Positions 1 through 10,340 are shown, counted from the stretch's first letter. The stretch: 47,612 bases of DNA from Oceanicaulis sp. BBD 1991-10 (GCA_001657295.1 LYSW01000029.1:60224-107835), one strand, 5' to 3'. The notes: generated from the sequence alone by a model not told the origin. Made by a program: numbers and translations.

Positions 1-766
1 TGCGAAACCCGCCGGCCGCCGCGATCACGATGGCCGACAATTCGGTCACGCCGTGGACGCTGAGCCAGCCGAACAGCTCATAGCCCAGGTCGCGATCGGC
101 ATAGAGGGCGGCGAACACGCCGATGATCAGCCCGTTATAGACCAGCAGCACGAAGCTCGGCACGCAGGCGAAGACCCCCAGGGCGAAGGCGAAAAGCGCA
201 ACCCGTGTGTTGTGCGAAAACAAATAGGCGGCGAAGAGCGCAAGGCTCGCCAGCATGCCGTCTTCGCGGTCGAACAGAACGCTGCGCAGATACTCCGTGC
301 TCGCCCCGGGTCCGCGCCCGCCGGCCAGGTCCGGGGGGACGAAGGTGTTGAACCAGGTCTGATCCTGGGAGAACAGCGTCCATCCGATCACACCGCCCAG
401 CGCCATCGCCAGCGCCGCCAGCGCCAGGGCCAGCCCGCTCGCCCGGACGGCCCGCGGCGCGGACCGGGCGAAGAAGCGCGAGATCACGCCGGAAAGGGAT
501 TCCTGGGGCGCGTAGACGGTCAAAAAGGCGCGTTCCACCAGGCTTTCCAGATAAAGCAAAAGCCCGCGGTCCAGCGAGATTTCCCGCGCCGCCGCCAAGC
601 TGGCGGTCGCTTTGCGGTAAAGCCGCGACAATGACTGCGCCTCTTCCAGAGTCAGGCTGGCCGCGCCGGATTTCTCCGCGCGCGCGACGAGCGCCTCAAG
701 GGCGCGCCAGTCGGCCTCACGCTGGGCGCGAAATCGCGTCGACTTGATCCCGATCGCGTCGGTCAT
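1..766 (-). CDS. SpoIIM-family (stage II sporulation protein M-like) integral membrane protein, 3' end cut by window edge
   Basis: The reverse strand reads open from an ATG at 766 to the window start (255 codons, no stop), beginning MTDAIGIKSTRFRAQ. The N-terminal ~95 residues are a soluble helical region (DWRALEALVARAEKSG, then SRLYRKATASLAAA). Several hydrophobic segments follow, with the family-typical stretch FFARSAPRAVRASG leading into the first membrane helix and LLVYNGLIIGVFAALYAD near the cut end. This is the SpoIIM/DUF95 family, whose non-sporulating members sit beside MoxR and DUF58 genes. Its ATG overlaps the TGA of the DUF58 gene (ATGA), so translation is probably coupled. The molecular function is unknown; a membrane partner of the MoxR/DUF58 system is an inference from context. 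An RDD-type gene often follows in related genomes but would lie outside the window. Confidence 0.85.
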   Translation of the reverse strand, partial: MTDAIGIKSTRFRAQREADWRALEALVARAEKSGAASLTLEEAQSLSRLYRKATASLAAAREISLDRGLLLYLESLVERAFLTVYAPQESLSGVISRFFARSAPRAVRASGLALALAALAMALGGVIGWTLFSQDQTWFNTFVPPDLAGGRGPGASTEYLRSVLFDREDGMLASLALFAAYLFSHNTRVALFAFALGVFACVPSFVLLVYNGLIIGVFAALYADRDLGYELFGWLSVHGVTELSAIVIAAAGGFR

Positions 767-2039
767 GCCGCCTCGCGCGATTTCAGATCGAGATAGGCCG
801 AGACCAGCCGGGCGGTCAGCGCGCTGGGGGCGACATCCAACACCATCACGCCCAGGCGATGCAGCTGCTCGAGCACCAGGTCCCGATCGCGGCGCAGGTC
901 GAAGGCGGCGACCGCCTCACCCGCCTGCGCCAAAGACCGCACGGGATCGAGCGCCGCGGCGTCGGTCTCCGGATCGCGCAGGGCGACGAAGATGACCAGG
1001 TGACGCCGGGAGAGCAGCAATAACTGCTCGACCATCAATTCCGCCGTCGTCGTGTCGATGAAGTCGGAGAACACCACGATCAGGCTGCGCCGGCGCAGCC
1101 TGTCGCCCAAAGTCGCCAGCGCCAGCGTCGGATTGCTTTCCCGGTCCTCGTAGGCGAGATCGGCCAGCTGGCGGCGCAGCTTGGGAAAGGCCAGGCGCCC
1201 CGGCTCCGGCGGCGCCCATAAGCGCGGCGCGCTGTCATAGGTGAAAAGCCCGGCCCGGTCCCCGCCCACGGCGGCCGCCCAGGCCAGCGCCAGGGCCGCA
1301 TTGATGGCGTGATCCAGCTTGGCCAGGCCGGCGATCTCCTCGCGCATCAGATAGCCGGAGTCGATCACCGCCACGACATTGTGGTTGCGCTCCGCCCGGG
1401 TCTCCTTGGACAGCAGGCGGCGCTGGCGGGCCGAGCGTTTCCAGTCGATCCGGCGCAGGCTCTCCCCGGGGGCGTAATCGCGCAGCTGGTGAAATTCCGA
1501 ACCCTCGCCCTCCGCGTGGTTTTCCTTTTGGCCATCCAGGCTGGCGTGCACCGCCAGGTCGATCTGTCCGTTGGAGGCGGGGCGGATGTCGGGAATGACC
1601 GTCACTTCGAGCCCCAGCTGGGGGCGCGGCGTGAACTCGATCAGGCCGAACCGCGACGGCCAGCTCATATAGGCCCGGCCCAGCGTCCATGATCCACGCG
1701 CCCGGCCGGACACTGCCAGATCATAGCGGCGCGTCTCCGGCTCCAGCGCCAGGATTTCCGGACCGTTTAGGCCATCGGGCCATTCAAAGCGCAGATGTGC
1801 GCCGCGCGGCGCCGCGCGATCAAGCCGCAATTGCGCCGTTCGCGTTTCACCCGCGAAGATCTGTCCCGCGCCTTGGACCGCAAATCCGGGCGCGCGCCGC
1901 GGGCTGGCCACGATGTCCAGGACGACCAGCCCAAGCACGACCAGCACGACGAGCAGCGACAGATCGCCCAGCGGCAAGGTCAGGCCGGCGGCGACCAGCG
2001 CCGCAACGGCCAATAGAAGAAGGCGCGGCGTGGGCCGCA

Positions 2040-2040
<1 letters not shown>
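763..2040 (-). CDS. DUF58 domain protein (MoxR-associated, VWA-like)
   Basis: This 425-residue protein has two hydrophobic helices at residues 8-24 and 27-45. A beta-rich region follows, then the DUF58 signature at about 180-212 (EFHQLRDYAPGESLRRIDW, then KRSARQRRLL). The C-terminal half is VWA-like, opening VVAVIDSGYLM and ending in a Rossmann-like region (SLIVVFSDFID). The usual metal-site DxSxS is not clearly intact: VIDSGYL gives D-S-G. DUF58 proteins accompany MoxR AAA ATPases and are thought to be membrane-anchored client or adaptor proteins. The start shares one base with the MoxR stop (TGATG), and the stop overlaps the SpoIIM start. The substrate is unknown. Confidence 0.88.
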
Positions 2041-3001
<961 letters not shown>

Positions 3002-3005
<4 letters not shown>

Positions 3006-4399
3006 GGCAGCATTCGAGCCTCTTCATAAGCGGTTTCCAGTCGGGCAAGCAGGGTGACGGCCTGATCCGGCGTCAGGCGGTCTTCGGCGGCGTCGGCCGC
3101 TTCAAAGGCAGCCGCCAGACGCGCGCCCAGCGCGCCATCGCGACGGCGGACGAAGTCCAGCATGCGGGCCTTGCGCGACTGCAGCCCGCCATCGCGCCCC
3201 AGCAGGAGATCGCACAAAGCCAGCGCGCGCTGCCGGCTCAGCGCGCGCAGCAGGGCGCCGTCGCGGCCGGTATTGCGCATCAGGCGCGCCTGGGCTGCGA
3301 CGATGGTGCGCCGGGCGCCGCGATGGCCGTCCTCAAAAATGCTGCGGACCGGCGCGGTCCGAACCAGGCTCCGCCAGAAAGCGAGCGCGAACAGCACGAT
3401 GGCGGCGATCCAGAACCACAGGAAAGGTGGCTGGAGCACGCGCAAAAACTCCCACCAGCTGCGCCGATCCTCCTCGCCCGCCCAGATCCGCGTGGCGTAG
3501 TCGATCAACACTTCACCGCCGGCGTTCAGCTCGCTGATCAGGGCCAGCGCCGTCCCGGCGTTATCGCCCAGATGAAGGCCGTGATTGTTGAGAATGTCGG
3601 GATCGCTGAGCAGCCAGTAGCGGGTCTCGCCGAGATGACAGACCGCCAACAGGGCGCGGTCAGCCTCCCCGATCCGGGCGTCGCAGACATCGGGCAGACG
3701 CATATATTGCGGCGCGCGCAGCGTCACGGTTCCGAATGGATCGGCGGACTGGGTGTGAAGCGTTAGGGTATCAGGCGCAACCGGCAGAAGAGTCGGCAAC
3801 GCGATCGGCGGGCGCGCGACGCCGTCGACATCCTCCACCATCGGGTCGGCCCGGCCGGCATCCGCCTCGCGGTCTTCATCGACCGGCTGGTCAAGGCGTG
3901 CGCCGGCGTCCGCCTGTCCATCGATTTCAAGCACGGCGTCCGCAAGCGCGCCCTCCCGGCCAGGGTGATTGAGCAGGAAGTCCGGATGCGCCAGACCGGA
4001 GCGGCGCACGCCGTCGGACCATTTGGCCAGGATGATGAGGGTCGGCAGCGCCTCGATCTTGCGCGTCACGGTCGACTGCGTGATCGGCCGCCGGGGTGCA
4101 TTCAGATAGGCGTCTTCGCCCCTCGCCGGCGGCGTGAACGTGAAGCCGTCGATGTCGCGCTCGAAGATCGGAAGCACGCGCAGCCCGATCGCATCGGCGT
4201 CAAGGCTCGAGCCGCCGGCGAATGTGCGCGCCGGCTGACCTTGCGCATCGAGAAGCGCCGCCAGACCGTCCATCCCGATCGCGCTGCGTTCGAGCGGCGG
4301 CACGAGGCGCAAGTGAGACGCCGCGAAGGCGATGATCACCGCGGCGGCCGCCAGCCCGATCACGCCCAAAGCGATTTCACGGATCGAGCGGGCGCTCAT
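3002..4399 (-). CDS. DUF4350 domain membrane protein
   Basis: This 465-residue protein has an N-terminal membrane helix at about residues 11-28 (LGVIGLAAAAVIIAFAA). A long extracytoplasmic region has the DUF4350 layout: an early block predicting a GATase-like fold and a central LLSDPDILNNHG motif. A second membrane helix follows (FLWFWIAAIVLFALAFW), then a cytoplasmic helical tail. Proteins of this type are encoded with DUF4129, MoxR and DUF58 genes in many alphaproteobacteria, and no biochemical role is established. The insert around residues 150-185 is acidic and low in complexity (DEDREADAGRADP). The start overlaps the stop of the DUF4129 gene by four bases. Confidence 0.8.
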
Positions 4400-5079
4400 G
4401 GCTTCGCCTCCGCGGCGAGCAGGGGGCGGACCAGATCGACCAAGACGTCAAACCGGTCCCTTGAAATATCCGCTCCGCCAAAGCGCACCGCCTCCGCTTC
4501 GCGCACCAGCACGGCGACCGCTTGGAGATGCGCGAAATCCTGCGGCAGGCGGCGTAATATGTCCCGCGCGGTCGCACTGCGCCGAAGCGCCGCGCCGGAC
4601 AGTCGCAAGGCGGCTTCCAATGTCAGGCGCAAAAGCGCGCCCAACGCCACGCGCAAATCCTCCAGCGCCAGGATTTCCTCCAGCGTCAATCGCGGCGCGC
4701 CGACCGCAGCCGCCGCCGCATGCTCTGGATCAGGCGCGCGCTCCCCTGGGGCCGCCTCGCGCGCCGTGTTGAAGCCGCCCGCTCCGCCCTGACGCACCAA
4801 CACCCAAAGGACCAGCCCGAGAATCAAGGCTGCAAACAGACCCAGAAGGATGGCGATGAAATTGGCGATGATCCAGCCGATCCAATCGGGAAGCTGACGC
4901 TCCGAGTCCGCATCGCGCAGGCCGACTTCGCTGCGCCAGTCAAACGCGGCGTCGACCGGTTCGAGCTCTGTTTGAAGGCCGAAAGCGGGCGGCTCGACCG
5001 GCGCGCCTTGCGCCCACGCGAGCCCCACCGCGCCGAACAGCGCCGTCAGACTGAGAATGACGGTGACCAGTCGGCTCAC
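4396..5079 (-). CDS. DUF4129 domain membrane protein, GTG start
   Basis: This 227-residue protein starts at a GTG at 5079. A good Shine-Dalgarno (GGAGGGGG) lies eight bases upstream, and the first residues form a signal peptide (VSRLVTVILSLTALFGAVGLAWAQ). A longer frame exists to 5274, but its extra 65 residues are Arg/Ala-rich and overlap the divergent MFS gene. A membrane helix lies at IGWIIANFIAILLGLFAALILGLVLWVLV. The C-terminal cytoplasmic domain (LRLTLEAALRLSGAALRRSATARDILRRL) matches the DUF4129 helical domain. It is the first gene of the five-gene MoxR-type operon, and its promoter must lie in the 170-bp gap shared with the MFS gene. Confidence 0.8.
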   Translation of the reverse strand: MSRLVTVILSLTALFGAVGLAWAQGAPVEPPAFGLQTELEPVDAAFDWRSEVGLRDADSERQLPDWIGWIIANFIAILLGLFAALILGLVLWVLVRQGGAGGFNTAREAAPGERAPDPEHAAAAAVGAPRLTLEEILALEDLRVALGALLRLTLEAALRLSGAALRRSATARDILRRLPQDFAHLQAVAVLVREAEAVRFGGADISRDRFDVLVDLVRPLLAAEAKP

Positions 5080-5249
5080 CTGCGCCCCCTCCGCGCCATG
5101 GATTTGGCCAGCCGGACCCGCCTGGCGGGCAGCGTCGGCGAACCGATTCAATTCAAAGGCTAATTCCGGCGCCTCACGGGTCAAGCGCAATCGCGCCGGC
5201 CTGTGAACATGTTGGACGCGCGGGCGCGATCGGCGTATCTGCAGCATCG

Positions 5250-6539
5250 ATGACCCCGCCCTTCGACCCCTCAAATCCGTCGAGCCCGCAGGCCCGGCGC
5301 CGCGCCTTCCGCCTGCTTTTCCTGTGCCTGATGGCCACCGCGATCGGCAATTCCATGCTGTTTGCGATCCTGCCGCCTCTGGCCCGTGAGCTGGGCGTGG
5401 CGGAGGTCTGGGTGGGGACCATCTACACCCTGTCCGCGCTGCTGTTTTTGACCATGAGCCCGGTCTGGGGCGCCCTTTCAGATCGCTATGGCCGGCGGCC
5501 CCTGATCGTGTTCGGCCTCGCGTCCTTTTCGCTTTCGACCCTGGTCTTCGCCGTCGGCGCCTGGGCCGGGCAGTCGGGATTGCTGCCGCCTTTGGTCGCG
5601 ATCTTCGCCATGGCGCTGGCGCGTTGCCTGTTCGGCGGGCTCGGATCGGCCACCAATCCCAGCGCCCAGGCCTATGTCGCCGACCGCACCGAACCCGCCC
5701 AGCGCACCGAGGCCCTTGCGGCTCTCACCGCCGCCTTCGGATTGGGCTCGGTGATCGGACCAGCGCTCGCCGCGGCATTTGTCGAGCGGATCGGCATCGC
5801 GGGCTTTATGATCGCGGTCTCCATCCTGGTCGCCGCCGGCGCCGTCGCCATCCGGCTCGCGCTGCCGGAAAAAACACCGCCGAAGCGCCAGGGCCGTCCG
5901 ATCAATCCCTTCGTCCAGTTCAAGTTCGCGGCCGATCCGCGCCTGACCGCCTTCATGATTTATGGCTGCGCGCTCTGGCTCACCCAGGCCTCCAGCCTGC
6001 AGGCGCTGTCCTTTTTCATCATGGATCGGCTCGAGGCGACGCCGGATGAGGGCCTGCAGCTGGCCGGCGTGGCGCTGACGGCCGGAGCGGCGGCCCTGAT
6101 CTTCGCCCAGCTGGTGGTGATCCCGGCCCTGAAAACCAGCCCCCGCGTCCTGATGGCGCTGGGCGCAGGCCTTGTCGTGGCCGGCAATATCGAGCTGGTC
6201 GTCGCCCCCAATTACGCCGCCCTGGTGTTCGGCTTCATGGTCAACAGCTTCGGCTTCGGCCTGGCGCGGTCCGGCTTCACCGGAGGCGCGTCGCTCGCCG
6301 TGACCCCCGAAGAGCAGGGCCGGGCCGCCGGCTTGACCACGGCCACCGCCGGCGTCGGCTTTCTGATCGCGCCGGTCAGCGGGTTATGGCTCTATCAAGC
6401 CGTCAGCCCGGAAACGCCGTTTGCGCTCAATAGCGCCTTGGCTCTGTTCGGTTTTGCGATGGCGCTGCTGCACCCCCGGGTCCGCGCGGCGGCGCTCAAG
6501 CCGCTCCAGCGCGATGACGAAAAGCCGGGGCCGGTCTAG
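5250..6539 (+). CDS. Major facilitator superfamily exporter (drug/tetracycline-type)
   Basis: This 429-residue transporter has twelve predicted membrane helices. The MFS motif A between helices 2 and 3 is WGALSDRYGRRPL, and the motif-C-like stretch in helix 5 is GLGSVIGPALAAAF. That pattern is typical of proton-coupled drug antiporters (DHA1). A short cytoplasmic N-terminus (PSSPQARRRAFRLLF) precedes helix 1. The substrate cannot be told from sequence. It is transcribed away from the MoxR operon. Its TAG stop shares the palindrome CTAG with the stop of the convergent lytic transglycosylase gene. Confidence 0.88.
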   Translation: MTPPFDPSNPSSPQARRRAFRLLFLCLMATAIGNSMLFAILPPLARELGVAEVWVGTIYTLSALLFLTMSPVWGALSDRYGRRPLIVFGLASFSLSTLVFAVGAWAGQSGLLPPLVAIFAMALARCLFGGLGSATNPSAQAYVADRTEPAQRTEALAALTAAFGLGSVIGPALAAAFVERIGIAGFMIAVSILVAAGAVAIRLALPEKTPPKRQGRPINPFVQFKFAADPRLTAFMIYGCALWLTQASSLQALSFFIMDRLEATPDEGLQLAGVALTAGAAALIFAQLVVIPALKTSPRVLMALGAGLVVAGNIELVVAPNYAALVFGFMVNSFGFGLARSGFTGGASLAVTPEEQGRAAGLTTATAGVGFLIAPVSGLWLYQAVSPETPFALNSALALFGFAMALLHPRVRAAALKPLQRDDEKPGPV

Positions 6540-7777
6540 CGCTCGCCCTCGCGCGCGCCCGCGGCGAGCACCGCGTCATAGGCCCTGCGCCCGGCGTATC
6601 CGTCCGGCGTCATCCCGTTTTCGCGCTGAAACGCCCGCAAGGCCGCGCGTGAATTCGGACCGATGCGCCCATCAATGCCCTGCGTGTCGAAGCCCAGCTC
6701 GGTCAGCGCGGTCTGCAGCTCGCGCGCCTGGGTGCGGGTGAGGGGCACGTCGCCTTCCGGCCAGCCTTCGGGCAAGTCGACATCGCCGCCGATGCGCTTG
6801 GCGAGATAGGCGACGCCCAGCGCGTAAGCGGTGGAGTTATTATACTCCATCAAGGCGTCAAAATTGGAAAAGGCCGCGAAGGCCGGCCCCGACGCGCCTG
6901 CCGGAATCAACAGACGAGCAGGCCGGTATAAATCGTCCGCCTCCCACTCGCCGTCGGCCAGCTGGACGCCCTCCAGAGCCCAGGCGGAGACGGCGCGCCG
7001 GCGCCGCGGCGTCCAGGCCGCGTAGTTAAAACCGTCCGGCAGAACCACCTCAGCCACCACTGGCGCATTCGCGTCCCAACCTGCGACGGTAAGAAGATTG
7101 GCCGCTGATCCCAATGCGTCCGCCTCGCTGGCCCAGATATCGCGGCGGCCGTCGCCATCGATATCCACCGCACGCGCCATATAGGTGGTCGGAATGAACT
7201 GGGTCTGGCCCATGGCGCCGGCCCAGCTGCCCCGCAAGTCGTCCCGGGCGGCGTAGCCGTTCTCGATCATTTCCGCGACCGCGAAGAGCTGGCTCTGCGC
7301 AAAGCTGCGCCGCCGGCCGTCCCATGCCAGGGTCGCCAGAGAGCGGATCACGTCGAAATCGCCCATGATCTCGCCATAGGCGCTCTCAAGCCCCCAGATG
7401 GCGGTCAAAATGTCCCGATCGACATCGAAGCGCTCGCCGACCGCCGAAAGCGCTCCGGCGTGCGCAGCGGCGGCCCGGCGGCCATTGGCGACCCGGACAT
7501 CCGAAGCGGCGCCGTTGAGATAAACCCATATCGGGCGAACGAATTCAGGCTGATTGGAATCGCGATCGAGAATGCGCGGATCGATCGTCAATCCATCCAT
7601 CATCGCACCGGCGATCGACGGATCGACGCCCCGTTCAATCAGCCCAAACTCAAATCCCGTACGCCAAGCCTCAAAGCTGGCGGCGTCTTCCCGCGAAACC
7701 TCTTGAGCGAAGGCGGCCGCGCCGGCCGCAACGGCGAACAGCGCCAATATCGACGTCTTGAGAAGATTGAGCATCAT
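6536..7777 (-). CDS. Lytic murein transglycosylase, MltB/SLT_2 type, with C-terminal peptidoglycan-binding domain
   Basis: This protein of about 413 residues begins with a signal peptide ending near AAFAQ, so it is periplasmic. The SLT_2 catalytic domain contains the catalytic glutamate in AIWGLESAYGEIMG. It also has the MltB-family block SWAGAMGQTQFIPTTYM and the calcium-like loop DIDGDGRRDIW. The last ~60 residues form a PG_binding_1 domain (LQTALTELGFDTQGIDGRIG, then NSRAALRAFQ). Enzymes of this class cleave the MurNAc-GlcNAc bond to give 1,6-anhydro ends. The start is uncertain: ATGs at 7789, 7777 and 7774 are in frame, and the latter two give the cleaner signal peptide. It converges on the MFS gene with overlapping stops. 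Confidence 0.92.
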   Translation of the reverse strand: MMLNLLKTSILALFAVAAGAAAFAQEVSREDAASFEAWRTGFEFGLIERGVDPSIAGAMMDGLTIDPRILDRDSNQPEFVRPIWVYLNGAASDVRVANGRRAAAAHAGALSAVGERFDVDRDILTAIWGLESAYGEIMGDFDVIRSLATLAWDGRRRSFAQSQLFAVAEMIENGYAARDDLRGSWAGAMGQTQFIPTTYMARAVDIDGDGRRDIWASEADALGSAANLLTVAGWDANAPVVAEVVLPDGFNYAAWTPRRRRAVSAWALEGVQLADGEWEADDLYRPARLLIPAGASGPAFAAFSNFDALMEYNNSTAYALGVAYLAKRIGGDVDLPEGWPEGDVPLTRTQARELQTALTELGFDTQGIDGRIGPNSRAALRAFQRENGMTPDGYAGRRAYDAVLAAGAREGER

Positions 7778-7884
7778 GGCCACGTCCATCCATCGCCCCA
7801 GCGCGCCGAGCCTAGCGCGAGCCCGGCATCAGACGCGAGCCCAAACCTGGCCCTGCACTGCAACAGTTTTCGGCGCCCGATGCG

Positions 7885-7913
7885 TTGACTTTTCGGTCCC
7901 GGTCAGGATACAT
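7885..7913 (+). promoter_or_regulatory. Candidate sigma-70-type promoter for rpmJ
   Basis: A TTGACT -35-like hexamer at 7885-7890 is followed after 16-17 bases by a GATACA/ATACAT -10-like sequence around 7907-7913. This predicts a transcript starting near 7920, about 60 bases before rpmJ. Only the motif match supports it. Confidence 0.45.
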
Positions 7914-7934
7914 CCCGCGCTCTTGAGATTTACC

Positions 7935-7957
7935 GGTCCGCTGCGGCGGACCTTTTT
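7935..7957 (+). terminator. Intrinsic-terminator-like hairpin in the rpmJ leader
   Basis: The seven-base stem GGTCCGC/GCGGACC (7935-7941 with 7946-7952) has a TGCG loop and is followed at once by TTTTT at 7953-7957. It is oriented for the plus strand and lies 23 bases before the rpmJ ATG. No plus-strand gene precedes it for 1.3 kb, so it would act on the rpmJ leader itself. It could be an attenuator, or a barrier to read-through antisense to the transglycosylase gene. Confidence 0.6.
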
Positions 7958-7980
7958 CGTGAAGAACCAGGACGACGACC

Positions 7981-8106
7981 ATGAAAGTGCGCAGCTCCCT
8001 CCGCTCCCTGAAGAGCCGTCACCGCGACTGTCAGGTCGTGCGCCGCCGCGGCCGTGTCTACGTGATCAACAAAACCGATCCGCGGTTCAAAGCCCGCGCC
8101 GGCTAG
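7981..8106 (+). CDS. rpmJ: 50S ribosomal protein L36, zinc-free form
   Basis: This 41-codon gene encodes a protein starting [20 protein letters not shown] and ending [13 protein letters not shown]. The basic sequence and the [10 protein letters not shown] core identify ribosomal protein L36. Only one cysteine is present, so the four-residue zinc ribbon of the C+ form is missing, as is usual for the alphaproteobacterial L36 type. L36 is a small late-assembly protein near 23S helices 89 and 91. A weak Shine-Dalgarno (AGGA) lies about nine bases upstream. A promoter and a terminator-like hairpin precede it, and a HAD hydrolase gene follows after five bases, suggesting cotranscription. Confidence 0.95.
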   Translation: MKVRSSLRSLKSRHRDCQVVRRRGRVYVINKTDPRFKARAG

Positions 8107-8111
8107 ACCCC

Positions 8112-8723
8112 ATGGCGCGCACCCGCGCCGTCCTTTGGGACCTCGGCCATACCCTGGTCGATTGGGAACCCCGGCGGGTGTACCGCACGCTTTTAGGCGC
8201 AGATGACGCCGTCGAGGCTTTCCTCGGCGGCGTTTGCACGATGGCCTGGCATCAGGCCCATGATCGCGGCGTGTCGATGGCGGATAATCGCCGCACGCTC
8301 ATCGCGCAGCATCCCGACAAGGCCGAGCTGATCACCGCCTGGGACACCCGTTGGGCGGACATGTTCGACGGCTGGGTGGACGGCATGGATGCGATCGTCT
8401 CAGCGCTCGCCGCCCAGGGCGCGCCGCAATACGGGCTGACCAATCTGCCGGCGGAGAAATGGTCTCATATTCAGGAGACCTATCCGGAAATCGCCCGCTT
8501 TGAAGACGTGATCGTCTCCGGCGCGGAAGGCGTGGTGAAGCCGGACCGGCGCATTTACGAGATCACGGCGGAGCGGCTGCCCTATAAGCCGCAGGCCGTC
8601 GTGTTTTTCGATGATCGTGAAGACAATATCGACGCCGCGCGCGCCTTCGGCTTCGACGCGGAGCGCTTCACGAGCGCCGCGCAGGCCCGCGACGCCCTGC
8701 GAGCACGCGGATTTGCGCTTTAA
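8112..8723 (+). CDS. HAD-superfamily hydrolase (YihX-like phosphatase)
   Basis: This 203-residue cytosolic protein has the HAD motifs in order. Motif I is LWDLGHTLVDW (nucleophilic Asp near residue 9, with Gly at the +2 site as in the YihX group), motif II is YGLTN, motif III is the Lys in GVVKPD, and motif IV is FFDDREDNIDAA. The overall pattern resembles E. coli YihX, a sugar-phosphate phosphatase, but the substrate cannot be deduced. I chose the ATG at 8112, five bases after the rpmJ stop. The upstream in-frame extension runs through rpmJ and its leader and is not coding. Confidence 0.85.
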   Translation: MARTRAVLWDLGHTLVDWEPRRVYRTLLGADDAVEAFLGGVCTMAWHQAHDRGVSMADNRRTLIAQHPDKAELITAWDTRWADMFDGWVDGMDAIVSALAAQGAPQYGLTNLPAEKWSHIQETYPEIARFEDVIVSGAEGVVKPDRRIYEITAERLPYKPQAVVFFDDREDNIDAARAFGFDAERFTSAAQARDALRARGFAL

Positions 8724-8777
8724 CCCATCACGCATCGCGCGCTTGCCCGCGCACAAGCGCGGCTTATCCTTGCCGGT

Positions 8778-9365
8778 ATGATGATCGAACTGATCTTCGC
8801 GGCGCTTCTGGTTCAGGAGACGCCGGACATCGTCCTGCCGGGCGCGCAGCCGGCCGAGCCGCAGAGCCGCGCCTTCCTGTCGCCGGAAGAGCGTCTGGAT
8901 GAGCGGCTGGCGGCCCTGCTGGCCGCCGAGACCGAGGCGGAATCCGACCTGATCGCCGACGAGGTCCGGTCGCTCTGGCGGCAGGCCGCGGGGCCGACCG
9001 CCGATTTGCTGCTGCAGCGGGCGGCCGCCGCGCTGGCGGCGGGAGATCGCGCCACAGCGCAGCGGGCCTATACGCATCTGCGTATTCTGGAGCCGGACTA
9101 TGCCGAGGGCTGGGTCGCCTCCGCCGAGCTGGCGGCGGCGGACGGTGATTGGAGCTTTGCGCTGGAGGCGCTCGATACGGCGGTGACGCTGGAGCCGCGC
9201 CGCTTCGACGCCTGGGCGCTGCTGGGTCAGGCCCTTGAGCGGGCCGGCGCAAATGAAGCCGCGCTGGAAGCCTATGACGAAGCCCTCGCGCTGCATCCGC
9301 TGCACGCCACCGCCGGCCGGGGCCAGGCGCGCCTGCGCCGCGAGCTCGCCGGCCGCGCGCTGTAA
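8778..9365 (+). CDS. Tetratricopeptide-repeat protein
   Basis: This 195-residue protein contains at least three TPR-like helical pairs. They are ADLLLQRAAAALAAGDRATA with YTHLRILEPDYAEGW, ASAELAAADGDWSFALEALD with TAVTLEPRRFDAW, and ALLGQALERAGANEAALEAY. A short hydrophobic start (MMIELIFAALLVQ) followed by an acidic Pro-rich linker may be a weak signal sequence. TPR proteins are scaffolds; no specific partner is apparent. It sits between a HAD hydrolase and an alpha/beta hydrolase gene, both on the same strand and ten to fifty bases away. Confidence 0.75.
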   Translation: MMIELIFAALLVQETPDIVLPGAQPAEPQSRAFLSPEERLDERLAALLAAETEAESDLIADEVRSLWRQAAGPTADLLLQRAAAALAAGDRATAQRAYTHLRILEPDYAEGWVASAELAAADGDWSFALEALDTAVTLEPRRFDAWALLGQALERAGANEAALEAYDEALALHPLHATAGRGQARLRRELAGRAL

Positions 9366-9374
9366 AACCGTCCC

Positions 9375-10340
9375 GTGACGCGGTCCGCGCCCATGACATT
9401 CCTGCTCAGCCTTGCTGCGATCCCCGCCTTGGCGGTGCTGATCGGCGCCGTCATCGGACACCTGACCGCGCGCGAGATCGAGCGCAGCCATCCGCCGAGC
9501 GGCGACTTCGTCACGGTGGGCGGCGCGGCCTTGCATTATCACCTCACCGGTCCCGAGGACGCCCCCGCGGTCCTGGTGCTTCACGGCGCGTCGGCCAATC
9601 TTCACGAGCCGAAGCTCGCCCTGGCCGCGGCCTTCGCCGATTACCGCGTGGTCTGGCTCGACCGGCCGGGTCTGGGCTGGAGCGAACGGCCCAATGGCGG
9701 CGGCGACTGGACGCCGGAACGCGAAGCCGAACTGATCACCGACATGCTGACCGCGCTGGAGATCGAATCAGCAACCGTGGTCGGTCTCAGCTGGGGCGCC
9801 GCCATCGCCATGCGCGTGATGATGGATCACCCGGAGCGCACCCGCGGCGGCGTGCTGATCGGTCCCGCCCTGCGCGCCCATGTGGGCGACGCCGCCTTCT
9901 ACAATCATCTGACCGGTTGGCCGGTGATCGGGGATTTATTCACCCATGCCGTCATCCCCGTGCTCGGCCCCGGCGGCCTGGAGAGCGGATCGCGCAGCGC
10001 CTTTCATCCCGTCGAGCCGCCGGCGAATTATGTCGAGGACGTCAGCCTGCGCCTGATCCTTCGGCCGGACGCCTGGCGGGCCAACGCCGCCGACATGGCG
10101 CGGGTGAATATCAGCCTGGAAGAACAGGAGGCCCGCTACGCGGAGATCACGCAGCCCGTGATCATCGTGGCGTCCGAAGGCGACACCGTGGTCTACACCA
10201 ACCGCCATTCGGTTCCGGTCGCAGACGCGCTGGAACAGGGCGAGCTTCGCCTGATCGAAGGCGAGGGCCATAACCCGCATCACCGCCATGCCCGCGCTGT
10301 GGCGCAGGCGCTGGCGGATGTGATCGCGCGAGCGCGCTGA
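9375..10340 (+). CDS. Alpha/beta hydrolase, membrane-anchored or secreted
   Basis: This protein of up to 321 residues has an N-terminal hydrophobic helix (FLLSLAAIPALAVLIGAVIGH). The alpha/beta hydrolase core has the oxyanion-region HGASANLHEP, nucleophile elbow VVGLSWGAAIA, and C-terminal catalytic histidine in EGEGHNPHH. The substrate is unknown; sequences of this kind are often annotated as epoxide hydrolase-like or lipase-like. A GTG at 9375 and an ATG at 9393 are both possible starts, and the ATG gives the more typical signal-anchor. The gene follows the TPR gene by nine bases and is probably cotranscribed with it. Confidence 0.82.
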   Translation: MTRSAPMTFLLSLAAIPALAVLIGAVIGHLTAREIERSHPPSGDFVTVGGAALHYHLTGPEDAPAVLVLHGASANLHEPKLALAAAFADYRVVWLDRPGLGWSERPNGGGDWTPEREAELITDMLTALEIESATVVGLSWGAAIAMRVMMDHPERTRGGVLIGPALRAHVGDAAFYNHLTGWPVIGDLFTHAVIPVLGPGGLESGSRSAFHPVEPPANYVEDVSLRLILRPDAWRANAADMARVNISLEEQEARYAEITQPVIIVASEGDTVVYTNRHSVPVADALEQGELRLIEGEGHNPHHRHARAVAQALADVIARAR

